A DNA stretch of 64,000 nucleotides, from contig RSEF01000003.1 in assembly GCA_003993805.1 (NCBI GenBank), positions 39,607,089 through 39,671,088 of the forward strand. Direction: 5' to 3'. The stretch's first letter is position 1. Each line of letters begins with the position of its first letter. Of this stretch, positions 12,226-23,621 are shown piece by piece. A program made the position numbers and the translations under genes. The notes below the pieces were generated by a model that was not told where the DNA came from, ran no database searches, and was given only the letters and a program-made list of their open reading frames with translations. Source of the DNA: Himantopus leucocephalus. Lineage: Eukaryota > Chordata > Aves > Charadriiformes > Recurvirostridae.

Positions 12226-15200
12226 AGTAAGCCTTTAATTCCTCTTCATGTAAAAATAATGTTAAGAATCGATGTAGAAACACTGCAAAGACTAAAAAGA
12301 AAATACACTCCATACAATGGGAAGCTGGAATCCTGAAGCTGGGTCTTGAAGAGATTTCTGCCTGTCCAGATGGCCAGTTTTTGCACAATGTACCATAAAA
12401 ATAATATTACCCGATGCATGCTCCACGAGAGTATAAAGAGTGCTCTTGAGAGCTGAAGTTCAGTTGATGGTTTTATGCAAGTCATTGAATGGAGTTATAG
12501 CTCCATTGCTTTCTTGATCAATCTTTTGTAGGTTGGATTCTCCAGGACTGTGTGAGAGGGGTGTTGAAGATGGGGTAAGCTCTTGCTCTTTTAAAATTCA
12601 GCAGTATCAAAAATAGACTAATTTTTCCCTATGATTTTTCAGGAACAAGTAAGCAGGATCCTTTAGGAGGACCAGTAGACTAGGGGTGAGTCCTGAAGGA
12701 AGCAAGTAATTTGGATCTGAGTTTCATAGAGTTAAACAAAGGTGGATGACAACAGAGAGGGAGAAATCCCTGCTTCCATTCCTTTCAGATTTTAAATGTT
12801 GACATTCTAAAACTCTGCCTAAGCCATACCTTAAAATATGAGAGTATTCAAAAGGCAGTTAATGAAAATTGTACTGGCAAGGCCTTTGACATCTGATTTT
12901 AAATGCATTTTTATATTTTGATTTATTACGAAGCAGACCTTGTTCCTTTTTTATGATTATTTTATATTCCTTGGGTACCCACAACAGAGTAGATGCATGC
13001 TTTGATTTAGTTTTTATTAGTTGCTGCTGGATAGTGTTTCCTGATATTTTCTCAATAACTTTCAGCCTGTGACAAGCAATCTTAAAGCCAATTCCAAGAT
13101 GAAAGATTTCATTATGTTCTTTACCTCTTAGAACCTGCGTAATAACTTTGACAGAGTTCTGCACAATCAGAAATACCGAGCAGAATTTCTGAAACTAGTT
13201 GCATCCCATCTTAAAAAAAAAAAAGACGCAGGTACCAGTTTTGCATCACAGATTCAAGCGTTCGAGTATCTACCTAACATCTAGGCTACGCTAACATGAA
13301 AAAAACTCCAGCTTGGTTGGGTTTTCAGTAAACATCTTTCTGTTTAAGCATCTAAACTCACTTACCTCAGTTTGTCTTGCGAAGTGTGCACGCATCCACT
13401 GACGTCTTGATAGCAAGGAAATGTTCAACATTGTTTTTATGCCTAAATCCCATGAGAACTCATATGCAATGTTTCTCCCTTGTTTCAGTTGGGGAGCTAG
13501 ATTCTGCAATGTAAGGTAAGGCAAGTTCAACCTTATGAGGTGTGGCTGAAAGGAGCAGGTGGGTAGCATTTTTGTTACATCTTGGACACGCATATAGATA
13601 CACAGAATTTCTTTGGCACAGAGCATCGGCCTGAGTAGCAGAAGATTAGGTTAAAAATCCTGCTCTGTCTGAAGGTTTCTAAATTGTCAACTTGAAGATG
13701 AGCTGCCTGCCTTACCAGGCACCTGGCAGAAAGCAAATTGTTTAAGCTAGTACTGAAAACCTTAAACTTCGTAAACCAGAAGTTGCAATCACAAAGGATT
13801 GGGACGTGCACAGGGTATTCTGTAGTGACACTCCCTCGGTCCCTCCTATCCAAGATCTGTCAGTTTGCAGAAAATCTTCTAATCTCTGCCTGCATTTAAA
13901 GGTGACTCTATAGTAGTCACACATTCATTTGTGATGGAAGAAACCTAGCTTCCAGTCTCTGCTCTGCTTCTGCTCCTTCTACTGCCACCAGATATATTTT
14001 AAAAGAAATGCCTTGCCCTTATTTCTAAAAGAATTATTTTTGATTGTAGGATGGGATTTTGAAACTTTATTGGAGAATCGATCCTTCTGTGCAATTCCAA
14101 GTGAGGGGCTGGGGTAAACAACACACATTAGCATTCCCGCATTCCCTGCTGCCTAGTTTAGATGTCTTTTAGCTCAAAAAAAAAAAAAAAAGCTGCTGAT
14201 AGTCCAGTTTTTATTACAGGTTCTATAAGAAACTAGATGCCTAATCTGTGAATAAAAGTTCCACTGGATGCACAAGTATCCCCAAATTAGCCACCATAAT
14301 AGATCACAATATGAAACAGCTTATTTTCTCTTATGAGTCTGAAGCCCACCAACTTTGAGAAGATTTAGGCATGGCCTGCCTTATCGAGTTCTCAAGCACG
14401 AGAGAATTAGCAGTATGAGGCTGTCATATCCACAGCCAATAGCGGGGGTGGGGAGTCAACCAGGGCTTTGGGTTGTACTGGCTTGTTTTGCAATGAGGGA
14501 GAGGGAAAAAGATTCACTTAAGCCAAAAACTCTGTGCCCACCAAGCCAGATACACAAGCAATAAATTCTAATTCTAAGCTCTACAGCATCTATGCCTGTA
14601 GACTTTACTTAGAAGTGAATACCTTTGCTGAGAGGAATGGCTGTGTTCCCAGGGACAGTACCTTCCCATTGGTAACATGTACTTCTGCATTATAAAATAC
14701 CAGTTACATGCTTTCCAATATCTGTAGCCATTATTTCAAAGACCCATAAGTAAATAATATTACATTTTTTCTGGATAAATTAAAGCTAGATGTACTGTAA
14801 GGCACTTTTAAGATACTAGTTTTTTAGTAGAAACAATATCACAATTCTTCTGCTTTGAAATTTGTAATTGAGAAAGTCTTTCACGTAGATTGAGCAGTAT
14901 TTTAGTACCTAATTTCAGTTTGCAAATGTCTTTGCACTTGAGTCTGTTTCTAATGTGATTTGACAGGAATGGGTGCTTTTGTATTTCATAAGCTCCAGCA
15001 CAACTATGAGTGCTGGTAATCCAGCCATCTTGTGAACAGCCAAATTGTTTTTGTCTGGTAGTAACTGGTCAGGTCCAACTTAGCAGGTTCATACCACAGG
15101 GATCATCTCCAAATCTTGCTTGATAGTTTACATGCTGGAATGGTTTCTTCCTGTATGGCAGTAGTTGGTTTGAGTCACTGATACTTTTTAGTACAGAGGA

Positions 15201-16478
15201 ACCAATAACGGATGGCATTAGCAGAAATTAGTTGTGACATTTTTAAAACATATGGATAGCATGCAAGTTCCTACCTACAGCTAATGGAAGTGCTGGTAAG
15301 AGCTGCCAGGGCCATCTGAGCTCAGAAAACATTTGTTAGGTCGCTGTGCTCCCTTTGCAGAAATTTTGGCACCCCATGCTTTCTCTTGTATGTGAAAGCA
15401 CTAACACTGTCTCATCCTGAGAAGAGATGAAGGCTCATGGTCCTACATAGGGGTCCAAAGAAAGCAGGGTAGTTTATTGTTGGTGAATTTTGTCTTGTCC
15501 ATTCACGTGGTTCCCACATGTTTCATATCTACTTGAAGCCTGACTATCTTCCTAGAACCATACCTTGGTCAGTCACAGCAATCTTGCTGGTATGATTTGG
15601 TATATTTTTGATTGCTACTGTTTGCGAGCGGGCTTCAGCCCTTCCCAGTAATGGTGAGTCTTTGGTCTCTCATCTTGTTCAAGTTTTTTATGTCATTTAG
15701 ACTGAAATGCAACTTCAAACCTGGGTGGCTCTGAGAAGGCCATCATCTGAGGTGACATGACACAGACACTTGGATCTCTAAAGTTGTGTTCGTGTTTTTG
15801 CATTCTTCTACCTTCTTCGCTGCTTAGCTCAATCAATAAAACACTTCCTTCAAAACTGCAGTTAAAGTATTTTGTGCTCAAATTTATACAAGAAGTTGTC
15901 AAAAGCATCTAAGAGCATTAATAAACATCCAAACCAAGCTGACGCTGTTTAACTGACACCATTTGGTTTTCATTTGATGAACACTTTGGAAAGACTACTC
16001 AACTGTGCCTACCCTTGGGTTGCTGCATACAGCACGATTGTACCATAAAGTTAAATCCATGTGACCAAATCTTGCTGGTGTATACAGCATTAGTTACCAA
16101 GCTTTATCTTTGTAACAGGGAGTTGCTACTATCATGCTAATACTGATCTTTCTGGTAATCTCCTATATCAATTTTCAAATTAACCTTAGGCTTCTACAGA
16201 ACTTTGGTGTGTTATGAAATTTTTCACAGCTTAATGGTTGGAAAGTAAATTACATGAAGCTTGTTCTAATGTAATTCAGCTGGAAGAAAAGTTCCCAAAA
16301 TGATATCTCTACGTTTCTCTCTATCATTTCCATCTCTTATTGCACACCCTTTAGAGCGATTGTCTTTAATGTTTACACTTCAGAACAGAGTGTATTCAGC
16401 ATCTTTTCCTTCCTTTGGACAGAATATTAAAGATATATAGTATGTAAATATTAGTAATTATATAGTGCAGAAATTGAC
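12226..16478 (+). other. PLD5: PLD5 intron, no recognised element
   Basis: AT-rich unique-looking sequence with a poly-A run at 14176-14191. Minus-strand open frames near 12.9-13.9 kb (60-111 codons) overlap one another in different frames and have no recognisable motif. I see no exon with matching splice sites. Confidence 0.7.
14176..14191. repeat. Poly-A run
   Basis: Sixteen consecutive A within the intron. Confidence 0.9.
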
Positions 16479-16687
16479 AGTCACTCCAGGGACTCAAAAC
16501 AAAATGTGTCCCTTGCACTTGATGCTTTTAATCTCAGTAGTCATGTTTGCATAAAGTGATGGGAAAAATACCAGCAGAGTTANAGTCACTCCAGGGACTC
16601 AAAACAAAACGTGTCTCTTGCACTTGATGCTTTTAAACTCAGGAGTCATGTTTGCATAAAGTGATGGGAAAAATACCAGCAGAGTTA
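16479..16687. repeat. 104-bp tandem duplication split by a single N
   Basis: Positions 16479-16582 and 16584-16687 are two 104-bp copies beginning 'agtcactccagggactc' and ending 'cagcagagtta', with one N at 16583 between them. I count four differences, at least one a CpG/TpG change. The N exactly at the junction suggests a scaffold join in which both contig ends carry the same locus, possibly two alleles. A real tandem duplication cannot be excluded. Confidence 0.9.
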
Positions 16688-19600
16688 GAGGAGTACGTAA
16701 TAGCTATACTAAGCTTCAAAATCATGGCAAAATAAAATTTTGATGGTTGCAATGTCAAGCTTTCAGAAATAACAGTTCCTAAGCAAAGGGTCACAGAGCA
16801 ACTGTTCTCAGCCATAAGAGACAATGGAAACAAACTGAAGGTCAGTCTTCTGCACTGCTGGGGTCAGCAGAACCGCACGCTTATGGAAGGAGTAGTACAA
16901 CTGAAACAAATGGAGGATGATATTCCCCTTACTCTGTATATCCTTTCAGCAATTTGTAGGTTAGGAACTGCCTTGTCATGGAGTTCAACAATCTCTTGTG
17001 GCATTTGGATGATTTTTTCTTTTAATTTGTGCAGTCATTTTTGAATCTATTTGCATTTTTGTCATCCACAAAACACTATGCACAGTAGCAATGCGTTCTG
17101 CAGCTTCAGTGTCCATATTTCCTCAAAGTCTTTTTGATTCACTTTGTATAGTTTTACATTTAGCTTGCCTGAGTTTAATTTTACTTTTCTCTCTTTCCTT
17201 CCGTCTCTTTCCTTTTCTCACTTGGACTCAAATCTACTTACTGAAGGATACCATTTTATCTCTAACATTCTTCTTTAGTTTTCCTTTTAACTGTCCTTGC
17301 ATCATCTCTTGGGAGAGGGGTATTTGGTTTTGATAATCATACATTTATGTTGAGACTCTACTAAAATGTTTTCAAGTATGGCCAGGAAACCAGTAAAGAT
17401 TTTTCTCTTTGGCCTTTGATTTTTCTCTTGGCAATATATCCTTAAGTTATGAAGGTCTTCTTTCTGAAATTAAACATAACCAGAATGGGCTTGTGGGATG
17501 CAGATGTTGTTGTTATGAAGATAGTGAGCTGGAGTACAGTGTGGTCATCCTTACAGGGGCTTTTTGATAGTTGCAGCTTGAATCAGTACTATGCATTGTT
17601 CAAAATAAATCAAGAGTAGCTTCTCAGCTTGTCCATTCTTTAATTGGTCCATGAAGCAATCATTTATAGTACGTAATAATATAGTCTCTGTATCATGTCT
17701 TTTTGTCCCATCAAGCTGTTTGCAGTTATGACTTTAGTTGAATATGACATATTCCTCTTCCCACTGGACCCTATCAAATTCAATGCACAGGGATTCTTAT
17801 GCTATTTTAAGCATATGTAGAATATTTTATTTTGCTATCATTTTCATTATGTTGTCTCTTCTTTTGCTTACTGAACACTGGTCAATACCTCATAGGGACA
17901 AATTTGTTTCCTTTTTTTTTTCCTTTGTTATTAACACTGAAATAAGAGTGCTTCATGAATAGTCAAGAATAAATGTTCATGATGCTCACAGGAAATGGAG
18001 GAACAGCTCAGTTCCCGTTTTATAGATGAAGAAATGAGGCACAGGTAAGAGCCAAGACATCCACTTATTTTGATGTCATTTTGTGGCACATGCAATCTGT
18101 TGGTTGGTTTGGTGGATGTTTTTTTTTAAAGATTATTTATGACTGTGTAGCACTTAATATGTATCTGTGTCATTGTGAACAAGATTAGACCCCAACGGCT
18201 CAAACTAAGTCCTCAGAAAATGACATGTGTGCCAGCCCTGCCCTACCCTCTCTTATGCAGAGTGACTTTGTGGAACATCAGCTGTGGGATCCAAATATTC
18301 TGGGTAGTTTCAAGCAACTTAGACTATCCTTTTTCACTTGAATCCTAGCATTATTTGCTCCATTCATTTTGTCTTTTGTACTGCACAAGAGAGAGGTCCT
18401 ACAGCAGCAGTCTTTATTCCATGCACCCAATCCTCTCCCCCAGCAGAACTGTCTCCTGTGTTTCATATGACCCTGTTAATGTCCAGTACTGCTTTCAGTT
18501 GGATCTTTCCTTGTTTTCCTGCAGGAGTTGCCAGCTTGCCTGTGCATTCACTATGCTTCGTATCAATATTCAGCCACGTTCACCATCAAATCCTTATCAT
18601 TTCCAGTTTACATGCATTTTTCAGTGCCAATCTAATTGATTTCCCTTTCTGTCTCTTGTCTTCTGTCCCACACTCTCATCCCTCAGGCTTTCCTGGGTGT
18701 GCGTCCAGCTAGCTACTTCAGATGGGCTTCTGAAGTAATGGCAGCACTTTCTCCTGCAGCTGAGAGTGAGTGCCTTGAAGGGATTGGCACCAAGTCTACG
18801 ATGTGATTATTGCGACTAGAAGCGCACGTGCTGCCTTCTGGCCTCGCTTTCGTAGGGATCCCAGTGTGCATCTGCAAGTAGTCCAGTTACACAGCCCCTG
18901 TCCTGTACCCTGCTGCCATTCCAGATGGCTCTGAAGTGGTCTGTCTCTGAGTTTTTGTGTCCTTGAGCTAATTCTGTCTGTCCTGTGTGGTTTGGAGACA
19001 AAGAGAAGTCCTACAGACCTGGTTCTCCACCAGTTCAAAATTTCACAGGGGAGTAACATAGCTATACTATATTCCTGTCCTTCACAGGCATTTCCTGATA
19101 TTTACACTGGAGAAATTAGATGATACTTGTGGTCTAGTCCCTCTGGGACACTAAAATCCTCCATGATTTCAGTGTGCTATCACTTTTGTTGACTGTATAT
19201 TGTGTGTGTGCTTCACCCAGCTAATAACGTAGAATCTGTGGAATTGTGGCTTCCTTTTATTTTCCTTTCTACATTTCAAATAGGCTGTTTGGATGAAAGT
19301 CAATCTGTGTTAAAAAGCTGCTAACTGACAAGCTATTGATTTGTATCCCCTACGTATTTCCTCAAAGACAAAGCATTTTTTCCTCACGTGCTCTTTATTT
19401 TTCCTCAGTGCACTGTGTGGATTTTTCTGCTTTTGACATTGGGGCATGACCGTTTGTCTCTTTAAAATGTCTCCATTTTAATGTATGAAGTATCTGGGTG
19501 ACCAAACCAGAATACTGAAGCTCTCAAAAACGCATCCGACAGGCTGGCCAGAACAATAGTAAATCAAGCGTGAGACTCTTCAGTCTGCTCCATGCTGTTT

Positions 19601-22553
19601 TACATGCTTACTTTTATAAAAGAAGAGACTGTAAAGGTGCCTTGTTCTTTTAAGAACCTTAGACCCATGGTAAGAAACAAAAGCTCAGCTTTAGTTGTTG
19701 TTTGGACTAAGAAAGCAAGAAGAAATTCCCAGAGTCCCAATCCGCAACAGCCATCAGCACTCATCTCTGTCTTTCTTTGTGTTGTATATCATGAGTTAAT
19801 ACCTGCAGGAATTCTAGTACATGCTAAATAAAATAAAATTAGGACCAAACTGTGCACCCCAAAACTGTGGTTAGCCATAAAACTCTTAAGAAAAAATATT
19901 TTTTCCTTTCCACGAATTTATTTGTAAAGGCGTGGAGAATATATCATGCTGCTTATGTAGTTAGAGAGTGGGTGAATGAATGAATAACTGAATGAATATA
20001 TGTGATAAATGAAACAATGAATGAGTGGGCAAGGGTAAGAGTGAAATGATGAACTGAGGATGAAGTGGGAGAGTTTGAAGGAGAGGGAGGAAGAAAGATG
20101 TGGGGAAAATAGTGGGGGAAAATGAAATAAAAGGGAGGAATGAGTCAGGTGAGAGAGAAGGGCAGAAACAGAAAATAGAGTAATTAATTTAGGAAAAGAT
20201 CGGAAAACAGTGCTGGCAAAAGGCAAAGAGTGTTCTTGGTGGGCTTGTGACAACATAGATGAAAGGAGAGAAAAATAATTGGAATTGAGATAGCAATGAT
20301 CTGGAAAAAAAATAGAAAAGTCAAAGGCTGACTTGGCAGGATAATAGGACAGGATCAAAGAGGTAGGGAAATATGCTGAGAGACAAGTGAGAAGTAGTGA
20401 GAGGAAATGACTGGGCCGCTGGCAGATGCGGGTTAGTTCTGGCTGTGCCTCTGCTTTCCTTGTATGGCCGTGGCCAGGTCAGCTACTGCTCTTGGCTTTT
20501 GGTAGCCTGGGGATAATATTCTAGGGCTGCTCAGAGAATCAGTTAATGAAAGTGCAGAAAAAAAACCCCCAATTTTATTATGAAGGTACTGTAAAAATAA
20601 AAAGCAGTAGCTTAGGACCAAATAATACTGCCCTCTGAGGACGCATACTCCATGCTCACCTCTTTGCCTGCTCTGCAGTACGCTTTCTCGCCTTCCAGAA
20701 TTGAGATTTCTCCTTCACGGGAAGGGAACCAATAGAACCCAAAGCAGAGCTACAGATGCCTGAGGACCACATTTTGGGAATGATTGCACAAGTATTGTTA
20801 TTGCTAGTCAGCGCATTTAGAAGTGATTGTTGCCAATACTGATGGTTTTAGAATATATAAATATCAGAATTAAATCAGGTTGATAATTTAAAAAGAGAGA
20901 CAGGAATAAACAGTTGCTGCATTTTTTGTTAGGGATTTATCCTTGTTCATTCATAGAAGGCTGTGATTCTAATTCCTCATGTGTTAAGATGAAAAAATGT
21001 CCCTGAATTCTTGGATGTTTCATCAAGGAAGTATATAAACAAATCTAGTGCTTCATAATGCTAATCCAAGTAAAGAAAAGAGTCTTTGAGGGGGTGTGGG
21101 GTAGCAGCGCTTGAGTTTACTAATCTATTATATTTTAAATAGCTTTCTTTTATAGTAAAAATATATGCAATTATAATTAGACAAAGAATGAAAGCCACAA
21201 TCCAACTTTAGTAATGCTTTTACTGATATTATTATGGTCTTTCTTTAAGTGGTAATATGCTTTGTCGCCTGAATCAAATAAGTAAGAAAATTACTTTTTC
21301 CAATCTCTAAAGCCATCACTTTTATAGCTTCATCTAGTAAATGAGCAGTCTACTCTCTAATAATGAAGGGCAAAAAAAGATGTGGAATTTTTTTTAAAAC
21401 ATTCTATCAAACTTTCTTGTGCACTAGTTATCTTACAGACTCTACTGAGTCATCAGACTCACAAAACAGATTTATACTCAGAAAATGCTATTTAGAGGAA
21501 TGCTGAGTTTTGCTGAGGGGAAAGAATTGAACTGATCATCAGTGCTGTCATTATTCAAAGTTTTATTCAAAATAATCTATGGCAATTGATATGAAATACC
21601 TTAAATAGCTCAAAAAGAAGTAAAAATTTGATTGAAAAATACTGATGTCAGAGTCAAGTCAGTGCAAAATATGAGGATTTCTCTCATTTGCTGCATCAGG
21701 GAGCAAAACCTATTAAGAGAGACATGAAATGTTTGCTACTTTCAATAAAATTATTAGAGGGCAAGGAAAAGCTGTTTGGATCTTTTTAAGTTACAACAGA
21801 TTCTTGTGCACAGACGCAATTTAGTTGTGGGTTTTTTTGAGATAGTCTAAATTGAGGGTACTAAACTTTGTCCCAAACAGTAATGGTTTCTATAGCAGAT
21901 ATGCTACAGAAATCACTGACTTCAGAGGCCAAACCCAGGTGGGAAAGTGTAGAGTTGAAGCACATCTGCTTTCCTGAATTGTTCCATATAATGAACTATA
22001 GCATTGGCTGCTTGCATTTGGGGGGTACTAGCTTATCAAATATCCATTGGGTGGTAGCACGTTCCAAGCACATGGTGACATGGATGTGTCTTTGTTAAGA
22101 ATAGAAGTTTTCTGATGGAAAATGTAGAATGTAAAATTCTGCAGTAGCAACTAAAAATCTTAAATAAAAAGTCAAGTACATACTACAGGTCTAAGGAAAA
22201 GTGGGAAGAAAGGAAAGAACTATTACAGTGCAAATAACAAAAACCCATGGGGTAACAAGGTTAATTTACTTTTAAAATTCATGTTATTATATATTCTGCG
22301 TTAGAAAAAGGGGTATCAGCCTTCAAATCCTGTTTCTAAATACTGGGTGGGTTTTTTTAACATGGGCTGCACTGCATTTTGTGGCTTTCCTTATGGAATC
22401 TCAGTGCTTTATGGATTTATGGAAGCACTCTGATTTGTGGGTGAAGATGAGAAAGCCACCAGTTTGCTCTGGAAACTGCGTTTCCATCTTTGGATGGACC
22501 AGAGGTCTGTAGTTGTATGAGTTTCCTCCTTGTTTGCAGTTTAAAATTCTGCT
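16688..22553 (+). other. PLD5: PLD5 intron with purine-rich tract
   Basis: No gene recognised. The open frames at 18338-18712 and 18355-18639 overlap in different frames and have no family motif. The notable content is the C-poor tract annotated at 19960-20410. Confidence 0.7.
19960..20410 (+). repeat. C-depleted purine-rich tract with degenerate GAAT repeats
   Basis: The + strand is dominated by A and G. In 19981-20160 I count 67 G against 5 C. The left part contains degenerate GAAT/TGAA repeats; the rest is irregular GGA/GAA/GAG. The complementary strand therefore shows a 146-codon frame (19918-20358) rich in Ser, Phe, Leu and His. That is the expected by-product of such composition and not evidence of a gene. 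Confidence 0.75.
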
Positions 22554-22602
22554 CATAGGTTAATTAAACATGCGCANTGCATAGGTTAATTAAACATGCA
22601 CA
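22554..22602. repeat. 23-bp tandem duplication split by a single N
   Basis: Copies at 22554-22576 and 22580-22602 both begin 'cataggttaattaaacatg' and differ at one CpG-type site (gcgca versus gcaca). The N is at 22577, followed by two extra bases. Same structure as the other N-centred duplications in this window. Confidence 0.85.
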
Positions 22603-22837
22603 CACGTGATTAATCAGGTGAAGTACCTGCTACTCGCAGGGAAGCTCAATTAGAGTGTGCCTGTGCTATATCTATTCTGTGGGTAAAGAGGAGACCTCTT
22701 ACCTCTATACTGTCGTATTTGTCATGGTTCGCCCACCCGGCATTAAGATGGACCTTTGGCTTTTTGTCAGTGAATCGGAAATTCTGTTTAGCCGGGTGGG
22801 TAAGTATTACAAAGAAATATTGTCAGGTCTCTCTTTT

Positions 22838-23104
22838 TGTCTCTCCTGTGACATGGAGTGGGAAGTGTTTTGGTTACGTGTCTGTTTTTTCTGCGGAGTA
22901 AATCAGAAGGGTCTAACAGGCAGCGTAAAATGCATTCACATGGGTGAGAGCTGTAACACTCTTACACTAANTGTCTCTCCTGTGACATGGAGTGGGAAGT
23001 GTTTTGGTTATGTGTCTGTTTATTCTGCGGAGTAAATCAGAAGGGTCTAACAGGCAGCGCAAAATGCATTCACATGGGTGAGAGCTGTAACACTCTTACA
23101 CTAA
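22838..23104. repeat. 133-bp tandem duplication split by a single N
   Basis: Positions 22838-22970 and 22972-23104 are 133-bp copies starting 'tgtctctcctgtgacatgg' with N at 22971. Three differences are seen, two of them C/T. The open frame running through both copies is an artefact of the duplication. Confidence 0.92.
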
Positions 23105-23406
23105 ACTCTGTGTACTTATCTGAGAAATCGGTATTTTGATTAGTCGGACTAGCAGCAAAGGCCAACATCTGACATCTTTGAAGCCACTGTAAGAGCGTAT
23201 TTAAATAAGTGTTACCTTGGGAACTAACTAGCTCCCAAGATGTCATTGCAGTTAAACAAGCAGTTGAAAGAAATTAATTCTGACCTTTCCTTTGTTTGCA
23301 AGAATCTGCTGTCTTGCATCTAGTGAGCAAACTCTGCACACATGAGGATCCCGACGGGTCTTCTCTGGATCTTCTGTGTGACCGTGGACCTCTGCGTAAG
23401 CGCGTG

Positions 23407-23621
23407 GGAAACGTCATCCCAAGCAAATGCCAGCATTGCCCTCCTATCTGCTTTGTTTGCACGGGGCAAATGGTTATGCACAATAAAAGGCAAACAAGTA
23501 CTGGGGCTTGCCANGGAAATGTCATCCCAAGCAAATGCCAGCATTGCCCTCCTATCTGCTTTGTTTGCACGGGGCAAATGGTTATGCACAATAAAAGGCA
23601 AAGAAGTACTGGGGCTTGCCA
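23407..23621. repeat. 107-bp tandem duplication split by a single N
   Basis: Positions 23407-23513 and 23515-23621 are 107-bp copies starting 'ggaaa(c/t)gtcatcccaag', with N at 23514. Two differences are seen: a CpG/TpG change and a C/G change. It lies only about 300 bp from the preceding duplication. Confidence 0.92.

Noticed and set aside
19918..20358. 146-codon minus-strand open frame
   Set aside because: It lies opposite the C-depleted purine tract; its Ser/Phe/Leu/His-rich translation follows from composition. No domain and no splice context.
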